Shown: piece after piece, positions 16,889 to 25,420 of the stretch | Layout of the letters: each line of letters opens with the position of its first letter | Position numbering within the stretch: position 1 is the first letter of the stretch | NCBI GenBank assembly: GCA_050297855.1 | Contig: JBNKTC010000010.1 | Coordinates: 1-64,000 of the forward strand | Source of the DNA: SZUA-545 sp050297855 | GTDB lineage: Bacteria > Campylobacterota > Campylobacteria > Campylobacterales > SZUA-545 | Direction: 5' to 3' | Length of the DNA stretch: 64,000 bases | Made by a program: the position numbers and the translations under genes | The notes under the pieces: generated by a model | What the model was told of the DNA's origin: nothing | Database searches by the model: none | Seen by the model: the letters and a program-made list of their open reading frames with translations, nothing else

Positions 16889-17536
16889 GTGGCGGTGAAA
16901 CAGGCGACAAAAGCGGAAATCGAGGAGATCAAAGCGAAACTGATCGAAAAGTACGACGGGGCAACAACGGAGCTGGATTTCAGGAACCTCTACGAACTGC
17001 TCGTGGCGGTGATGCTCTCGGCCCAATGTACGGACAAACGGGTCAATATCATCACCCCGGCACTCTTTGAAAAGTATCCCGACGTCGCGGCGATGAGCGA
17101 GGCGGATGTGGATGAGGTCAAAGCCTTGATCAACAGCTGCAGTTTCTTTAACAACAAGGCGACCAACCTGGTCAAGATGGCCAAAAGTGTTATGGAGAAG
17201 TTCGGCGGCGAGATCCCGCTGGACGAGAAGGCGCTTATGTCACTGGCCGGGGTCGGGCAGAAGACGGCCCACGTGGTATTGATCGAGTACACCGGGGCCA
17301 ACTACATGGCGGTGGACACCCACGTCTTCCGCGTCAGCCACCGCCTGGGGCTCTCCAAGGCCAAAACGCCGGAAAAAACCGAAGAGGACCTGGTGAAGAA
17401 GTTCAAGGACAACCTCCACACGCTCCACCAGGCGATGGTGCTTTTCGGACGCTACGAGTGCAAAGCGGTCAAACCAAACTGCGAAGGGTGTTTTCTGGCC
17501 GAACACTGCAAAACCACCCAGAGTTTTAAAGCGTAG
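16889..17536 (+). CDS. nth: Endonuclease III
   Basis: The 215-residue DNA glycosylase/AP lyase removes oxidised pyrimidines. The helix-hairpin-helix SLAGVGQKTAHVVL contains the catalytic Lys125, and Asp143 is in MAVDTHVFRVSHRLGL. The C-terminal [4Fe-4S] ligands follow as C-x6-C-x2-C-x5-C (CKAVKPNCEGCFLAEHC). The start is GTG at 16889 behind AAGAGGAG. It is divergent from peb4, as in Campylobacter. Confidence 0.97.
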   Translation: MAVKQATKAEIEEIKAKLIEKYDGATTELDFRNLYELLVAVMLSAQCTDKRVNIITPALFEKYPDVAAMSEADVDEVKALINSCSFFNNKATNLVKMAKSVMEKFGGEIPLDEKALMSLAGVGQKTAHVVLIEYTGANYMAVDTHVFRVSHRLGLSKAKTPEKTEEDLVKKFKDNLHTLHQAMVLFGRYECKAVKPNCEGCFLAEHCKTTQSFKA

Positions 17537-17589
17537 ATTCAAATAAAAGCTGTTATAACGGCCGCAATAATATATAGTCAAGGATCATA

Positions 17590-18963
17590 ATGAGCATCGA
17601 TTTTACGAAATTTGTCAAATACTCCAAGCCGGGGCCGCGCTACACCAGCTACCCCACAGCCCCCGAGTTCAGCGATGCCTTTACCTATGATGATTATATC
17701 GGCTATATCGACAAAAGCAACGGGTCGGGACGTCCCCTCTCCCTCTATTTCCACCTGCCGTTTTGCCGGAGTGCCTGTTACTTCTGCGGCTGCAACGTCG
17801 TCTACACGAGCAAGCCGGAGAAGCGGACCCGCTATATCGATTACCTGAAGCGGGAGATGGATATCCTGGCCAAGCATCTCGATACAAACCGTGAAGTCCT
17901 GCAGCTCCACTTCGGCGGCGGGACACCCACATTTTTCACGGCCGAAGAGCTGGATGAGATCATTACCTATATAAGAGGCCATTTTAAAAACTTCACGGCG
18001 GATGCGGAGATCAGCTGCGAGATCGATCCGCGCTACTTTAACGAACCGCAGATGCAGGTGCTTAAAAAACACGGGTTCAATCGGATCAGTTTCGGGGTGC
18101 AGGATTTTGACCCGAAGGTCCAGGAGGCAGTCCACCGTATCCAGCCCTTCGACCAGACCAAGGCATCGGTGGACCTGGCACGTAAATACGGGATCGACAG
18201 TATCAATGTCGACCTGATCTACGGGCTGCCCTACCAGAACCTCGAGAGTTTTATGGATACGGTCGAGCAGACGCTACGGCTCGACCCGGACCGTCTGGCA
18301 GTCTTCAACTACGCCCACGTCCCCTGGATGATGAAGACGATGCGCAAGATCGATGAGACGACCCTGCCGACTCCGGATGTAAAATTGCAGATCCTCAAGG
18401 CAACAATGGACTACATCACCTCCCACGGTTATAACACGGTCGGGATGGACCACTTCGCCAAACCGGGCGACGAGCTCTTCCAGGCGATCGAAAAAGGGGA
18501 GCTGCACCGGAATTTTCAGGGGTACACGACCAAAGGGGGTGCGGACCTTTTCGGTATCGGGATCACCAGTATCGGGGAGACGGAAGATTACTACGCCCAG
18601 AACTTCAAAGACATGCACGAGTGGGAAGGGGCGATCGATGCCGGCAGACTGCCCCTCTTCCGCGGGATCGCGCTCAGCGAGGATGACAAGATCCGCAAGG
18701 ATGTGATCATGCAGCTTATGTCCAATTTCAAATTGGACTTTAAAACGATCGAAGCCAAGCATGGGATCGATTTTAAAACCTACTTTTCCGATGCCCTGGA
18801 GGAGCTGAAACCCTTCGAGGCGGAGGAGCTGATTACGATCAGTAATGACAGTATTGCCGCGACTCCGACGGGGACGATGATCATCCGTAATCTCTCCATG
18901 CCCTTTGATGCCTATCTCAAGAAGATCCCCGAAGCAAAACGCCGCTTCAGCAAGACCGTTTAA
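17590..18963 (+). CDS. hemN: Oxygen-independent coproporphyrinogen III oxidase
   Basis: The 457-residue radical-SAM enzyme decarboxylates coproporphyrinogen III to protoporphyrinogen IX in haem synthesis without oxygen. The cluster motif CxxxCxxC is at Cys59, Cys63 and Cys66 (FCRSACYFCGCN), followed by a fourth cysteine typical of true HemN. The N-terminal KPGPRYTSYPTAPEF and the SAM-site stretch LHFGGGTPTFF are also HemN-specific rather than HemW. Length matches HemN. It follows nth by 53 bp. The phosphate-box array begins 14 bp after its stop. Confidence 0.96.
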   Translation: MSIDFTKFVKYSKPGPRYTSYPTAPEFSDAFTYDDYIGYIDKSNGSGRPLSLYFHLPFCRSACYFCGCNVVYTSKPEKRTRYIDYLKREMDILAKHLDTNREVLQLHFGGGTPTFFTAEELDEIITYIRGHFKNFTADAEISCEIDPRYFNEPQMQVLKKHGFNRISFGVQDFDPKVQEAVHRIQPFDQTKASVDLARKYGIDSINVDLIYGLPYQNLESFMDTVEQTLRLDPDRLAVFNYAHVPWMMKTMRKIDETTLPTPDVKLQILKATMDYITSHGYNTVGMDHFAKPGDELFQAIEKGELHRNFQGYTTKGGADLFGIGITSIGETEDYYAQNFKDMHEWEGAIDAGRLPLFRGIALSEDDKIRKDVIMQLMSNFKLDFKTIEAKHGIDFKTYFSDALEELKPFEAEELITISNDSIAATPTGTMIIRNLSMPFDAYLKKIPEAKRRFSKTV

Positions 18964-18976
18964 ACCCGATTCTCAT

Positions 18977-19052
18977 GTAACCTTTCCGTTATAAAGGTGT
19001 AACGTTTCTGTCACTGAAGCGTTACGCTTTTGTTATCAACTCGTCTTAGTAT
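18977..19052 (+). promoter_or_regulatory. PhoB-type promoter A: six 11-bp direct repeats
   Basis: Six half-sites begin at 18977, 18988, 18999, 19010, 19021 and 19032, reading GTAAC, GTTAT, GTAAC, GTCAC, GTTAC and GTTAT, each exactly 11 bp after the last. The fourth, with its flanks, is CTGTCAC, a match to the E. coli Pho-box half-site CTGTCAT/C. Exactly 10 bp after the last half-site comes TAGTAT (19047-19052), a -10 element, 28 bp before the lipoprotein ATG. No -35 hexamer is needed at PhoB-activated promoters. Binding by PhoB is inferred. Confidence 0.8.
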
Positions 19053-19079
19053 CTTGGGACTTAAAACAAAAGGAACAAG

Positions 19080-21521
19080 ATGCAAAGCAAAAGACTCTCT
19101 TCCATTTTGATGGGAAGCATGACGGCAGCAGCACTCATCATGACAGGCTGTGGCGGTAGCGACGACAGCAGCAGCTCAACAACGACTACCACTACAACTA
19201 CGTATAGCTCCATCTCTCTGGCTACGGCGACAGCGGCGGATGCTACGGTTACAGGCGCAACGACAAGCAGTTTTGACTGGTTTACCAAGTCACTCTTTGC
19301 CGATGCCTCCGTCGGTGCAGACGAAAGTGCCTTTACATGGTATACGAACCTCACCTACCCTTCCGTGACAGGTAAAACAGTTGTGACACTGAGCGGGACA
19401 CTGGCTACACAGACACTTGATGTTAATAATGTATACGCGATCGACGGCGAAGTGATCGTACCGGACGGTGTGACACTGACAATCCCGGCGGGAACGGTCC
19501 TTTACGGTAACACTGGTCAGTCCTACCTGGCAGTGGACCAGGGCGGTAAGATCGAAGCCAACGGTACGGCGGCCAACCCGATCATCTTTACATCCAAGGC
19601 GGATGTGGATGCCAACCTTCAGCTTGACGAGACAGTCCAGGGTCAATGGGGCGGTCTGAGCATCTTCGGTAAAGCAACGACAAACAAAGGGCTCGAATCC
19701 TACGAAGCGGGCAACCACACATTCGGATGTGACAATACGACAGTCACATGTGACGATACGGACAACTCCGGTACACTGAACTATGTCGTCCTGAAGCACA
19801 CAGGGTACGAAGTGGAGACAGACAAAGAGCTTAACGGCCTCAGCCTGGGCGGTATCGGTAGCGGTACGACCGTCCAGAACATCGTCTCCGTCTCAAGCCT
19901 TGATGACGGTGTGGAAGTGTGGGGTGGTAAAGTCGCCCTGACAAATGTCTACCTTTATAACAACGCCGACGACTCTCTCGACTGGGATCACGGCTGGACA
20001 GGTAGTGCGACAAACGTCTATATCAAGCAGAACCTTGTCGACGGTACCGGTTCCAGAGGGATCGAATCCGACAACAACGGCGGCGGTGAAGATGCGACAC
20101 CGATCTCCAACCCGACGATCAGCAACTTCACGATCATCACTGCCGAAGACGGCGGTCAGGGTATCGTAAACCGTGAAGGTACGGCCGGACAGCTTTCCAA
20201 CGGGATCGTTATCGCCAACAACCCATCCAAAGCGGCGGTTGAAGTGCGCTCGGCAGCCACAGTGACCCAGGGGCTCTCCTACACTAATATGGTCCTGGCA
20301 AGTGCCGGTGGTAAATTCTATGCCGGTCACGATGAAGATACAACCGACAAAATCATCGGGGACACCACAGCAGCGGAAGTGGAAGCACTTTTCACAACGG
20401 TCACGACATCCACAACGACCAATACAAAAACAGGCGTGATCGAACTGCCTGAAGCGGTTGCGGCTAACGTCGTAACACTCTCCGGTTCCCTTGCGACACA
20501 GACACTGGACGCAACAAAGATCTATGAGATCGACGGCGAAGTGATCGTACCGGACGGTGTGACACTGACAATCCCGGCCGGTACGGTCCTTTACGGAAAA
20601 ACAGGTCAGTCCTACCTGGCAGTCGACCAGGGCGGTAAGATCGAAGCTGACGGTACAGCGGCAGCACCGATCCTCTTTACATCCAAAGCGGACTTTGATG
20701 CGAAATTCGCACTGACAGATACAATCCAGGGGCAATGGGGCGGTCTGAGTATCTTCGGTAAAGCAACGACAAACAAAGGGCTTGAGTCCTATGAAGCGGG
20801 CAACCACACCTTCGGTTGTGACAATACGACGGTCACATGTGACGATACGGACAACTCCGGTACGCTTGATCACATCATCCTGAAGCACACAGGGTACGAA
20901 GTGGAGACAGACAAAGAGCTTAACGGTCTGAGCCTGGGCGGTATCGGTAGCGGTACGACACTGAGCAATATCGTCTCCATCTCCAGCCTTGATGACGGTA
21001 TCGAGCTGTGGGGCGGTAAAGCGGCGATCACGAACCTCTACCTTTACAACAATGCCGACGACTCCCTCGACTGGGACCACGGCTGGACAGGTAGTGCGAC
21101 AAACGTCTATATCGAGCAGAACCTTGTCGACGGTACCGGTTCCAGAGGGATCGAATCCGACAACAACGGCGGCGGTGAAGATGCGACACCGATCTCCAAC
21201 CCGACAATCACAAACTTTACGATCATCACTGCCGAAGACGGCGGTCAGGGTATCGTAAACCGTGAAGGTACGGCCGGTGACCTCTCCAACGGGATCGTTA
21301 TCGCCAACAACCCTGAAAAAGCGGCGATCGAGATCCGTTCGGCTGCGACCCTGACTCAGGGGCTTGCATACGACAACATGATCCTTGCCAACCCTGCAGC
21401 GAAATACTATGCAGGACATGACGAAGATACAACCGACAAAATCATCGGTGACACGACAGCGGCCGAAGTACAGGCGCTGGTCGAAACAGGTCATGTAACG
21501 ACAACAAAAGGTTCCAACTAA
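19080..21521 (+). CDS. Large surface lipoprotein of two tandem repeat domains (probable parallel beta-helix)
   Basis: The 813-residue protein has a lipoprotein signal (ALIMTGC, cysteine near residue 23) followed by a serine/threonine-rich linker. Two near-identical domains then start near residues 101 and 464, 363 residues apart. Each contains IDGEVIVPDGVTLTIPAGTVLYG, QGGKIEANG, a GLSLGGIGSGTT turn, DDGVEVWGGK, DDSLDWDHGWTG and ATPISNP. The short glycine/asparagine turns every 20-25 residues suggest a right-handed beta-helix like those that bind or cut polymers. No phosphatase or phytase motif is seen. RBS AAGGAAC precedes ATG 19080. Promoter A lies directly upstream and a terminator plus promoter B directly downstream, so it has its own phosphate-responsive transcript. 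Its role as substrate-capturing partner of the TonB receptor is inferred. Confidence 0.85.
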   Translation: MQSKRLSSILMGSMTAAALIMTGCGGSDDSSSSTTTTTTTTYSSISLATATAADATVTGATTSSFDWFTKSLFADASVGADESAFTWYTNLTYPSVTGKTVVTLSGTLATQTLDVNNVYAIDGEVIVPDGVTLTIPAGTVLYGNTGQSYLAVDQGGKIEANGTAANPIIFTSKADVDANLQLDETVQGQWGGLSIFGKATTNKGLESYEAGNHTFGCDNTTVTCDDTDNSGTLNYVVLKHTGYEVETDKELNGLSLGGIGSGTTVQNIVSVSSLDDGVEVWGGKVALTNVYLYNNADDSLDWDHGWTGSATNVYIKQNLVDGTGSRGIESDNNGGGEDATPISNPTISNFTIITAEDGGQGIVNREGTAGQLSNGIVIANNPSKAAVEVRSAATVTQGLSYTNMVLASAGGKFYAGHDEDTTDKIIGDTTAAEVEALFTTVTTSTTTNTKTGVIELPEAVAANVVTLSGSLATQTLDATKIYEIDGEVIVPDGVTLTIPAGTVLYGKTGQSYLAVDQGGKIEADGTAAAPILFTSKADFDAKFALTDTIQGQWGGLSIFGKATTNKGLESYEAGNHTFGCDNTTVTCDDTDNSGTLDHIILKHTGYEVETDKELNGLSLGGIGSGTTLSNIVSISSLDDGIELWGGKAAITNLYLYNNADDSLDWDHGWTGSATNVYIEQNLVDGTGSRGIESDNNGGGEDATPISNPTITNFTIITAEDGGQGIVNREGTAGDLSNGIVIANNPEKAAIEIRSAATLTQGLAYDNMILANPAAKYYAGHDEDTTDKIIGDTTAAEVQALVETGHVTTTKGSN
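19380..20400 (+). repeat. Intragenic direct repeat, copy 1 (offset 1089 bp)
   Basis: This stretch is matched by 20469-21489 at a constant offset of 1089 bp. I checked four anchor words (19380, 19442, 19671 and 20051) and found the same offset each time, so there are no net indels. Long runs are identical at nucleotide level, including silent sites, which points to recent duplication or gene conversion. Confidence 0.85.
20469..21489 (+). repeat. Intragenic direct repeat, copy 2
   Basis: Second copy of the 1.02-kb unit of the lipoprotein gene. It differs from copy 1 by scattered substitutions, for example VNNVYAIDGE against ATKIYEIDGE, and NYVVLKHTG against DHIILKHTG. Confidence 0.85.
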
Positions 21522-21527
21522 GACCTT

Positions 21528-21560
21528 TGAGGAGGGGGATCTTCTCCCCCCCCTCTTTTA
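21528..21560 (+). terminator. Intrinsic terminator after the lipoprotein gene
   Basis: A G-rich arm (GAGGAGGGGGA) pairs with a C-rich arm (TCCCCCCCCCTC) around a short TCTTC loop, followed by TTTTAT. It lies 7 nt after the lipoprotein stop and before promoter B, separating the abundant lipoprotein message from the TonB operon. Confidence 0.75.
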
Positions 21561-21569
21561 TACCAAACG

Positions 21570-21632
21570 GTTACAAATGTAACCGAATTGTCTCTCTCTC
21601 GTAACTTATTTGTTATCCCTCCCCACTACCAT
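21570..21632 (+). promoter_or_regulatory. PhoB-type promoter B of the DUF3450-TonB operon
   Basis: GTTAC (21570) and GTAAC (21579) form an inverted pair 9 bp apart. GTCTC (21590), GTAAC (21601) and GTTAT (21612) then continue at an 11-bp period from 21579. TACCAT (21627-21632) follows after exactly 10 bp, the same spacing as in promoters A and C. The GTTAC-N4-GTAAC pair recurs before the porin gene. The GTG of the DUF3450 gene is 30 bp downstream. Confidence 0.75.
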
Positions 21633-21661
21633 TTGCCCAATTTATTACTGGAGCAATCATA

Positions 21662-22441
21662 GTGACCCTACAAAGCAAAATACTTGACACTGTTCTTAAA
21701 AGCAGCGTTATCCTGAGTGTCGTTTTCGGCGCACTGCATGCCGATTCCGTTACCAATCTGACCGAGGAGCTGATCGATCTTCGAAGCGAAGTGGAAGCCC
21801 TCCACGCCGAACTGGACGAGGAGAAAGAGAGCTACAAGTCCAAGATGAAGTCCCTCGCGATGCAAAAGAGCGAGCTGGAAGCCAATATAAGACGGGAAGA
21901 GACCCGCATCAAGCAGCTACAAGACGGTATCAAAAAACAGCGCGACCTGATCGCCAAAAACAGCGAAGGGAGCCGTAAGCTGGTCCCGATGATCGTCGAG
22001 GCTGCAGCGATGCTTGAAAAGGAAGTGAAAACTTCCCTCCCATTTAAAAAACAGGAGCGTCTGAATGCACTGGCCGAGATCAAGACAGGTGTGCAGGCGT
22101 CCCAGTTTACACCTGAAAAAGCAGCCAATAAACTGTGGGCTTTTTACGAAGATGAGATCCGTCTGACCAAAGAGAACGGCATTTTCCGTCAGACGATCAC
22201 CATAAACGGAGAAGAGCGCCTCGTGGATGTCGCCCGTGTCGGCATGGTAGCGATGTTCTTTAAAACAAGCGACGACTCTTACGGCTATGTCAAGCATCAA
22301 GAGAGTGACTGGGCGTATGTCATTACTGAAGATTCCGATGAGCGCGAGCAGATCGCCGGCCTCTTCGACGCCTTTAAAAAACAGATCCGGACCGGATTTT
22401 TCACCATTCCCAACCAACTACCTAACATGGAGATCAGATAA
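21662..22441 (+). CDS. DUF3450 periplasmic coiled-coil protein
   Basis: A 259-residue protein with a signal sequence (VLKSSVILSVVFGALHA) and a long coiled coil over residues about 35-110 (LIDLRSEVEALHAELDEEKESYKSK...). A DUF3450-type C-terminal part follows: LAEIKTGVQASQFTPEKAANKLWAFYEDEIRLTKENG, RLVDVARVGMVAMFFKTSD. DUF3450 genes typically stand first in TtpC-type TonB clusters, as here. The protein is thought to act with the large ExbB in the periplasm, but its activity is not established. The start is GTG 21662 after TGGAG. The stop overlaps the next ATG (TAATG). Confidence 0.88.
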   Translation: MTLQSKILDTVLKSSVILSVVFGALHADSVTNLTEELIDLRSEVEALHAELDEEKESYKSKMKSLAMQKSELEANIRREETRIKQLQDGIKKQRDLIAKNSEGSRKLVPMIVEAAAMLEKEVKTSLPFKKQERLNALAEIKTGVQASQFTPEKAANKLWAFYEDEIRLTKENGIFRQTITINGEERLVDVARVGMVAMFFKTSDDSYGYVKHQESDWAYVITEDSDEREQIAGLFDAFKKQIRTGFFTIPNQLPNMEIR

Positions 22442-23760
22442 TGTTTAAAGCAGCAATGGTATCGATTGCGGCAATGCTGTTTTCAGTAAATCTTTTTGCC
22501 GGTGTCAACGCAGACCTGGAAGATGCGTATAAAAAAGAGTATGCCTTTTTGGTAGCCCAGAAAAAAGCCCTTGAATCACGGATCAAGACGATCAAAAAAG
22601 AGGCGGGAAGCAAGATCGGCGGGGCGGAAAAAGAGATCGCCAGACTCCAAGACCGTTATATCGCCAAAACCTCCGATGCGGAGAAAAAAGCGGAACAGCT
22701 TCTTGAGGTGGAGCGTGAAGCCGACAGCATGAAAGACGACTCGACGATAGTGGAGGCGACACTGATGCAGGCGGAGGCGACCCTGGAGAAGTACGGGTAT
22801 GAGAAAAAAGAGGGCAAAGCAGTCGACAAGCTGGGGCAGATCTTTACGCGTTCAGCCGGTCTGATCGGGGAGCTGGCAACGGTTAGAAAAACGGACGGCA
22901 GCTTCTACCTTGAAGACGGTTCCAAGATGGATGGGCATATCGTCAAAGTCGGGAATGTCGCCGCCTACGGTATCGGTGACCAGGTCCGAGGCGCTCTGGC
23001 CCCCGCGGGTGAAGGTGCCTACAAGCTCTGGAGAGAGCCGGTAGAGGACTTTGAAGAGAAACTTTCACAGACCGGTAGTGGTTCGATCGATATCTTCCTC
23101 TACGAGTCACTGGACAAAGAGGTCGAAGGCAAAGAGGAGAAATCCGCCCTGGATGTGATTCAAAGCGGCGGGACGGTGGCATGGGTCATCGTGATCCTGG
23201 GACTCTTCGCCCTGGTACTGGTGGGACTGCGTATCTCTTTTCTGAAACAAGCGAGCAGCGATACCGACCAGGTGAGTGACGATGTGAGTTCGTTTGTCCG
23301 CAAAGGGTTGCTGAACGAGGCGACCGAACGGTGCGGTACGTATAAAAATGCCACCTCCCGCGTACTCGCCGCGACGATCCGAAACCTTGACCGCGACCGT
23401 GAGCATCTGGAGGACATCATCAGTGAAAGCATCCTGCACGAGAACAGTTACCTCGACCGCTTCGGTTCCATGATCATCATTATCGCCGCCGTCGCCCCGC
23501 TGCTGGGTCTGCTGGGTACGGTCACGGGAATGATCTCCACCTTTGACATTATCACCGAATTCGGTACGGGGGATCCCAAACTGCTCTCAGGCGGTATCTC
23601 CGAGGCATTGGTGACGACGGAACTGGGGCTGATCGTGGCGATCCCGGCCCTGATCTTCGGGAACCTGCTCTCGGGCTGGGCCGAAAATATCAAAGAAGAT
23701 ATGGAGAAGGCAGCCCTTAAGGTGACCAATATCCATAAGCAGAACGAGGGTAGAGCATAA
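22441..23760 (+). CDS. ttpC: TtpC-like large ExbB/TolQ/MotA-family proton-channel protein
   Basis: At 439 residues this is about twice a normal ExbB. A signal peptide (SIAAMLFSVNLFAG) leads into a periplasmic coiled-coil and globular region (residues about 20-235). The ExbB core then has membrane segments near 245-265 (VAWVIVILGLFALVLVGL), 343-365 (MIIIIAAVAPLLGLLGTVTG) and 388-411 (ALVTTELGLIVAIPALIFGNLL). This architecture is that of Vibrio TtpC, a fourth essential part of TonB2-type systems. It uses the proton gradient with ExbB/ExbD to drive TonB. Translation is coupled to DUF3450 upstream. Symbol given by architecture. Confidence 0.85.
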   Translation: MFKAAMVSIAAMLFSVNLFAGVNADLEDAYKKEYAFLVAQKKALESRIKTIKKEAGSKIGGAEKEIARLQDRYIAKTSDAEKKAEQLLEVEREADSMKDDSTIVEATLMQAEATLEKYGYEKKEGKAVDKLGQIFTRSAGLIGELATVRKTDGSFYLEDGSKMDGHIVKVGNVAAYGIGDQVRGALAPAGEGAYKLWREPVEDFEEKLSQTGSGSIDIFLYESLDKEVEGKEEKSALDVIQSGGTVAWVIVILGLFALVLVGLRISFLKQASSDTDQVSDDVSSFVRKGLLNEATERCGTYKNATSRVLAATIRNLDRDREHLEDIISESILHENSYLDRFGSMIIIIAAVAPLLGLLGTVTGMISTFDIITEFGTGDPKLLSGGISEALVTTELGLIVAIPALIFGNLLSGWAENIKEDMEKAALKVTNIHKQNEGRA

Positions 23761-23762
23761 CA

Positions 23763-24368
23763 ATGTTCGGGGATTTTTTCTCAAAGTTTCTCTTCTACTT
23801 TGAAGCGGGGGGCTATGTCATGCCCCCGCTGGTCATTATCACGGTGATTCTCTGGTACATGCTGGGATACCGCTACCATGTACTCAAGCGGGGAAATAAA
23901 CGCAGTGTCCGTGTTCTTTTGGATAAATACCAAAACGGCTACGGCCGTGAGCCTTCGGGGATCATCGACGATGCCATCGTCAAGGCTCTGGCAGTTGCCA
24001 AAGAGACAAAACATGATCTGCGACGCTATCTCGAAGATGCCTTCTTCGAACATCGCCGCGAGATCGCACGCTATTCCCGGACGGTGAAGATCCTGGTCGC
24101 GGTGGCCCCGCTGGCAGGACTTCTGGGAACGGTCACCGGGATGATCGAGACTTTTGACTCCCTGGGAAGCATGTCGCTCTTCTCCCAGTCGGGAGGGATC
24201 GCCGGGGGGATCTCCCAGGCACTCTTTACGACCCAGATGGGTCTTGTCGTGGCCGTACCGGGCCTTATTATCGGAAAGATGCTGGATCGTCGTCAGGACG
24301 ATCTGGAGCGGGAGCTGGACCAGATCACGGACCTGCTCTGCAGTGAAAATGGAGAACAATTATCATGA
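23763..24368 (+). CDS. exbB: ExbB/TolQ-type proton-channel subunit
   Basis: The 201-residue inner-membrane protein has three membrane segments: residues about 17-38 (GGYVMPPLVIITVILWYMLGY), about 103-128 (VKILVAVAPLAGLLGTVTGMI) and about 155-178 (ALFTTQMGLVVAVPGLIIGKML). The GTVTGMIETFD and TTQMGL blocks are ExbB hallmarks. It starts 2 nt past the TtpC-like gene and overlaps exbD by 4 nt. Two different ExbB-family proteins in one operon are normal for TtpC-type systems, with this one taken as the ExbD partner. Confidence 0.92.
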   Translation: MFGDFFSKFLFYFEAGGYVMPPLVIITVILWYMLGYRYHVLKRGNKRSVRVLLDKYQNGYGREPSGIIDDAIVKALAVAKETKHDLRRYLEDAFFEHRREIARYSRTVKILVAVAPLAGLLGTVTGMIETFDSLGSMSLFSQSGGIAGGISQALFTTQMGLVVAVPGLIIGKMLDRRQDDLERELDQITDLLCSENGEQLS

Positions 24369-24769
24369 GATGTAGAACGAAAAAAAGCAACAACGCCGAC
24401 GTGGATATTTCACCCCTGATCGACATGGTCTTTATCCTGTTGATCTTCTTTATGGTGAGTACGACATTCGTCAAGGATATGAAGCTCGATATCGACCGGC
24501 CGGCTGCGTCCAGTGCCCAGAAGGCTTCCACGAAGGCGATCCGGGTCTATATCGACAAGGCGGGGGATGTCTACGTGGACAATCAGCCGGTAAGACTCTG
24601 GGTCCTGCAGGGAAAACTGCGTGACCTCCTGCGCGCCACGACGGAGAGATCGATCCTGGTCGTCACCGATGAGGGGATCAAGGCGAGCCGCCTGATCGAA
24701 GTGGTGGACCAGTGCCGCCTGGCAGGGGCTAAAGACGTCGGTGTCAGTACCGTAGCCGAAGCGGGATAA
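24365..24769 (+). CDS. exbD: ExbD/TolR-type subunit
   Basis: The 134-residue protein has a short cytoplasmic start, one membrane helix (residues about 18-36) with the essential aspartate Asp20 in SPLIDMVFILLIFFMV, and a periplasmic ExbD domain (IRVYIDKAGDVYVDNQPV, RSILVVTDEGIKASRLIEVVDQCRLAGAKDVGVST). It forms the proton-conducting stator with ExbB. The ATG overlaps the exbB stop, and 6 nt separate it from tonB. Confidence 0.94.
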   Translation: MRCRTKKSNNADVDISPLIDMVFILLIFFMVSTTFVKDMKLDIDRPAASSAQKASTKAIRVYIDKAGDVYVDNQPVRLWVLQGKLRDLLRATTERSILVVTDEGIKASRLIEVVDQCRLAGAKDVGVSTVAEAG

Positions 24770-24775
24770 CTCCGG

Positions 24776-25411
24776 ATGAGTAACGAACTACGATACAAGA
24801 TCCGGCTGAAAGCCCTGGTCTGGATGGTCCTGGGATCTTTGGTGATCTTCAGCTCGATTGTCATTATGAACCAGAGCGACAAACCAGAGAAAAAGGAGGC
24901 GAAGAAGACCGCCTCATTTGACGTACAAAAACAGGTCAAGCAAAAACCGAAACCCAAACCGAAGCCAAAGCCCAAACCGAAGAAACGGAGCAGTACGCCC
25001 AAAGCTCCCGTCCCCGTAATCGGCTCGGCCATCTCGGGACTGGACCTGGGGCTGCCCGAGTTTAACCTCGACGGCATGGGCGATATCGGGGACGATCTGC
25101 TGGGGGATATGAGCGATGTCGTCATGACAGGCGATACGGTGGACGATCCACCCCGTCCGACACAGCAGACGCCGGTGGAGTATCCTAGGGATGCGAAAGC
25201 CAAAGGGATCACGGGATACGTGACCCTTAACCTCCTGATAACGACGCGGGGAAGCGTCGAGCGGGTGAAGCTGCTGGAATCCTACCCCCAGGGTGTTTTT
25301 GACGACGCGGCGACGGGTACGGTCAAGAGCTGGAAATTCAACCCGGCTATGTACCAGGGCAAGCCTGTCAAGGTATGGGCAAAACAGAAGATCCGATTCG
25401 ATCTGAACTAG
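24776..25411 (+). CDS. tonB: TonB energy-transducing protein
   Basis: The 211-residue protein has an N-terminal membrane anchor (ALVWMVLGSLVIFSSIVIM, residues about 13-31) and a Lys-Pro repeat spacer (QKPKPKPKPKPKPKKRS, residues about 59-75) that spans the periplasm. Its C-terminal TonB domain (VEYPRDAKAKGITGYVTL, GSVERVKLLESYPQGVFDDAA, VKSWKFNPA) contacts the receptor's TonB box. The spacer is shorter than in E. coli TonB, as in TonB2-type proteins, which depend on TtpC. It sits in the middle of the operon. Confidence 0.94.
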   Translation: MSNELRYKIRLKALVWMVLGSLVIFSSIVIMNQSDKPEKKEAKKTASFDVQKQVKQKPKPKPKPKPKPKKRSSTPKAPVPVIGSAISGLDLGLPEFNLDGMGDIGDDLLGDMSDVVMTGDTVDDPPRPTQQTPVEYPRDAKAKGITGYVTLNLLITTRGSVERVKLLESYPQGVFDDAATGTVKSWKFNPAMYQGKPVKVWAKQKIRFDLN

Positions 25412-25420
25412 GTGGAGATG

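Noticed and set aside
18977..19036. Six regular short repeats considered as a CRISPR or minisatellite
   Set aside because: Units are 11 bp with only 5 conserved bases, far too short for CRISPR, and the same design recurs before other genes at a fixed distance from -10-like hexamers, which fits operator half-sites.
19380..21489. Tandem 1.09-kb repeat considered as an assembly duplication
   Set aside because: The copies differ at many scattered positions, including amino-acid changes, and the frame is kept through the junction, so two real copies are more likely.
19893..21494. Long cysteine-rich open frame antisense to the lipoprotein gene
   Set aside because: It arises from the repetitive, biased codons of the lipoprotein, repeats with the same 1089-bp offset and has no start signal.
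19080..21521. Lipoprotein considered as a phytase or alkaline phosphatase
   Set aside because: No RHGxRxP, PhoA/PhoX/PhoD or beta-propeller phytase signature was found; only repeat-type turns are visible.
24940..25000. Lys-Pro codon repeat as a DNA repeat element
   Set aside because: It encodes the expected KPKP spacer of TonB.
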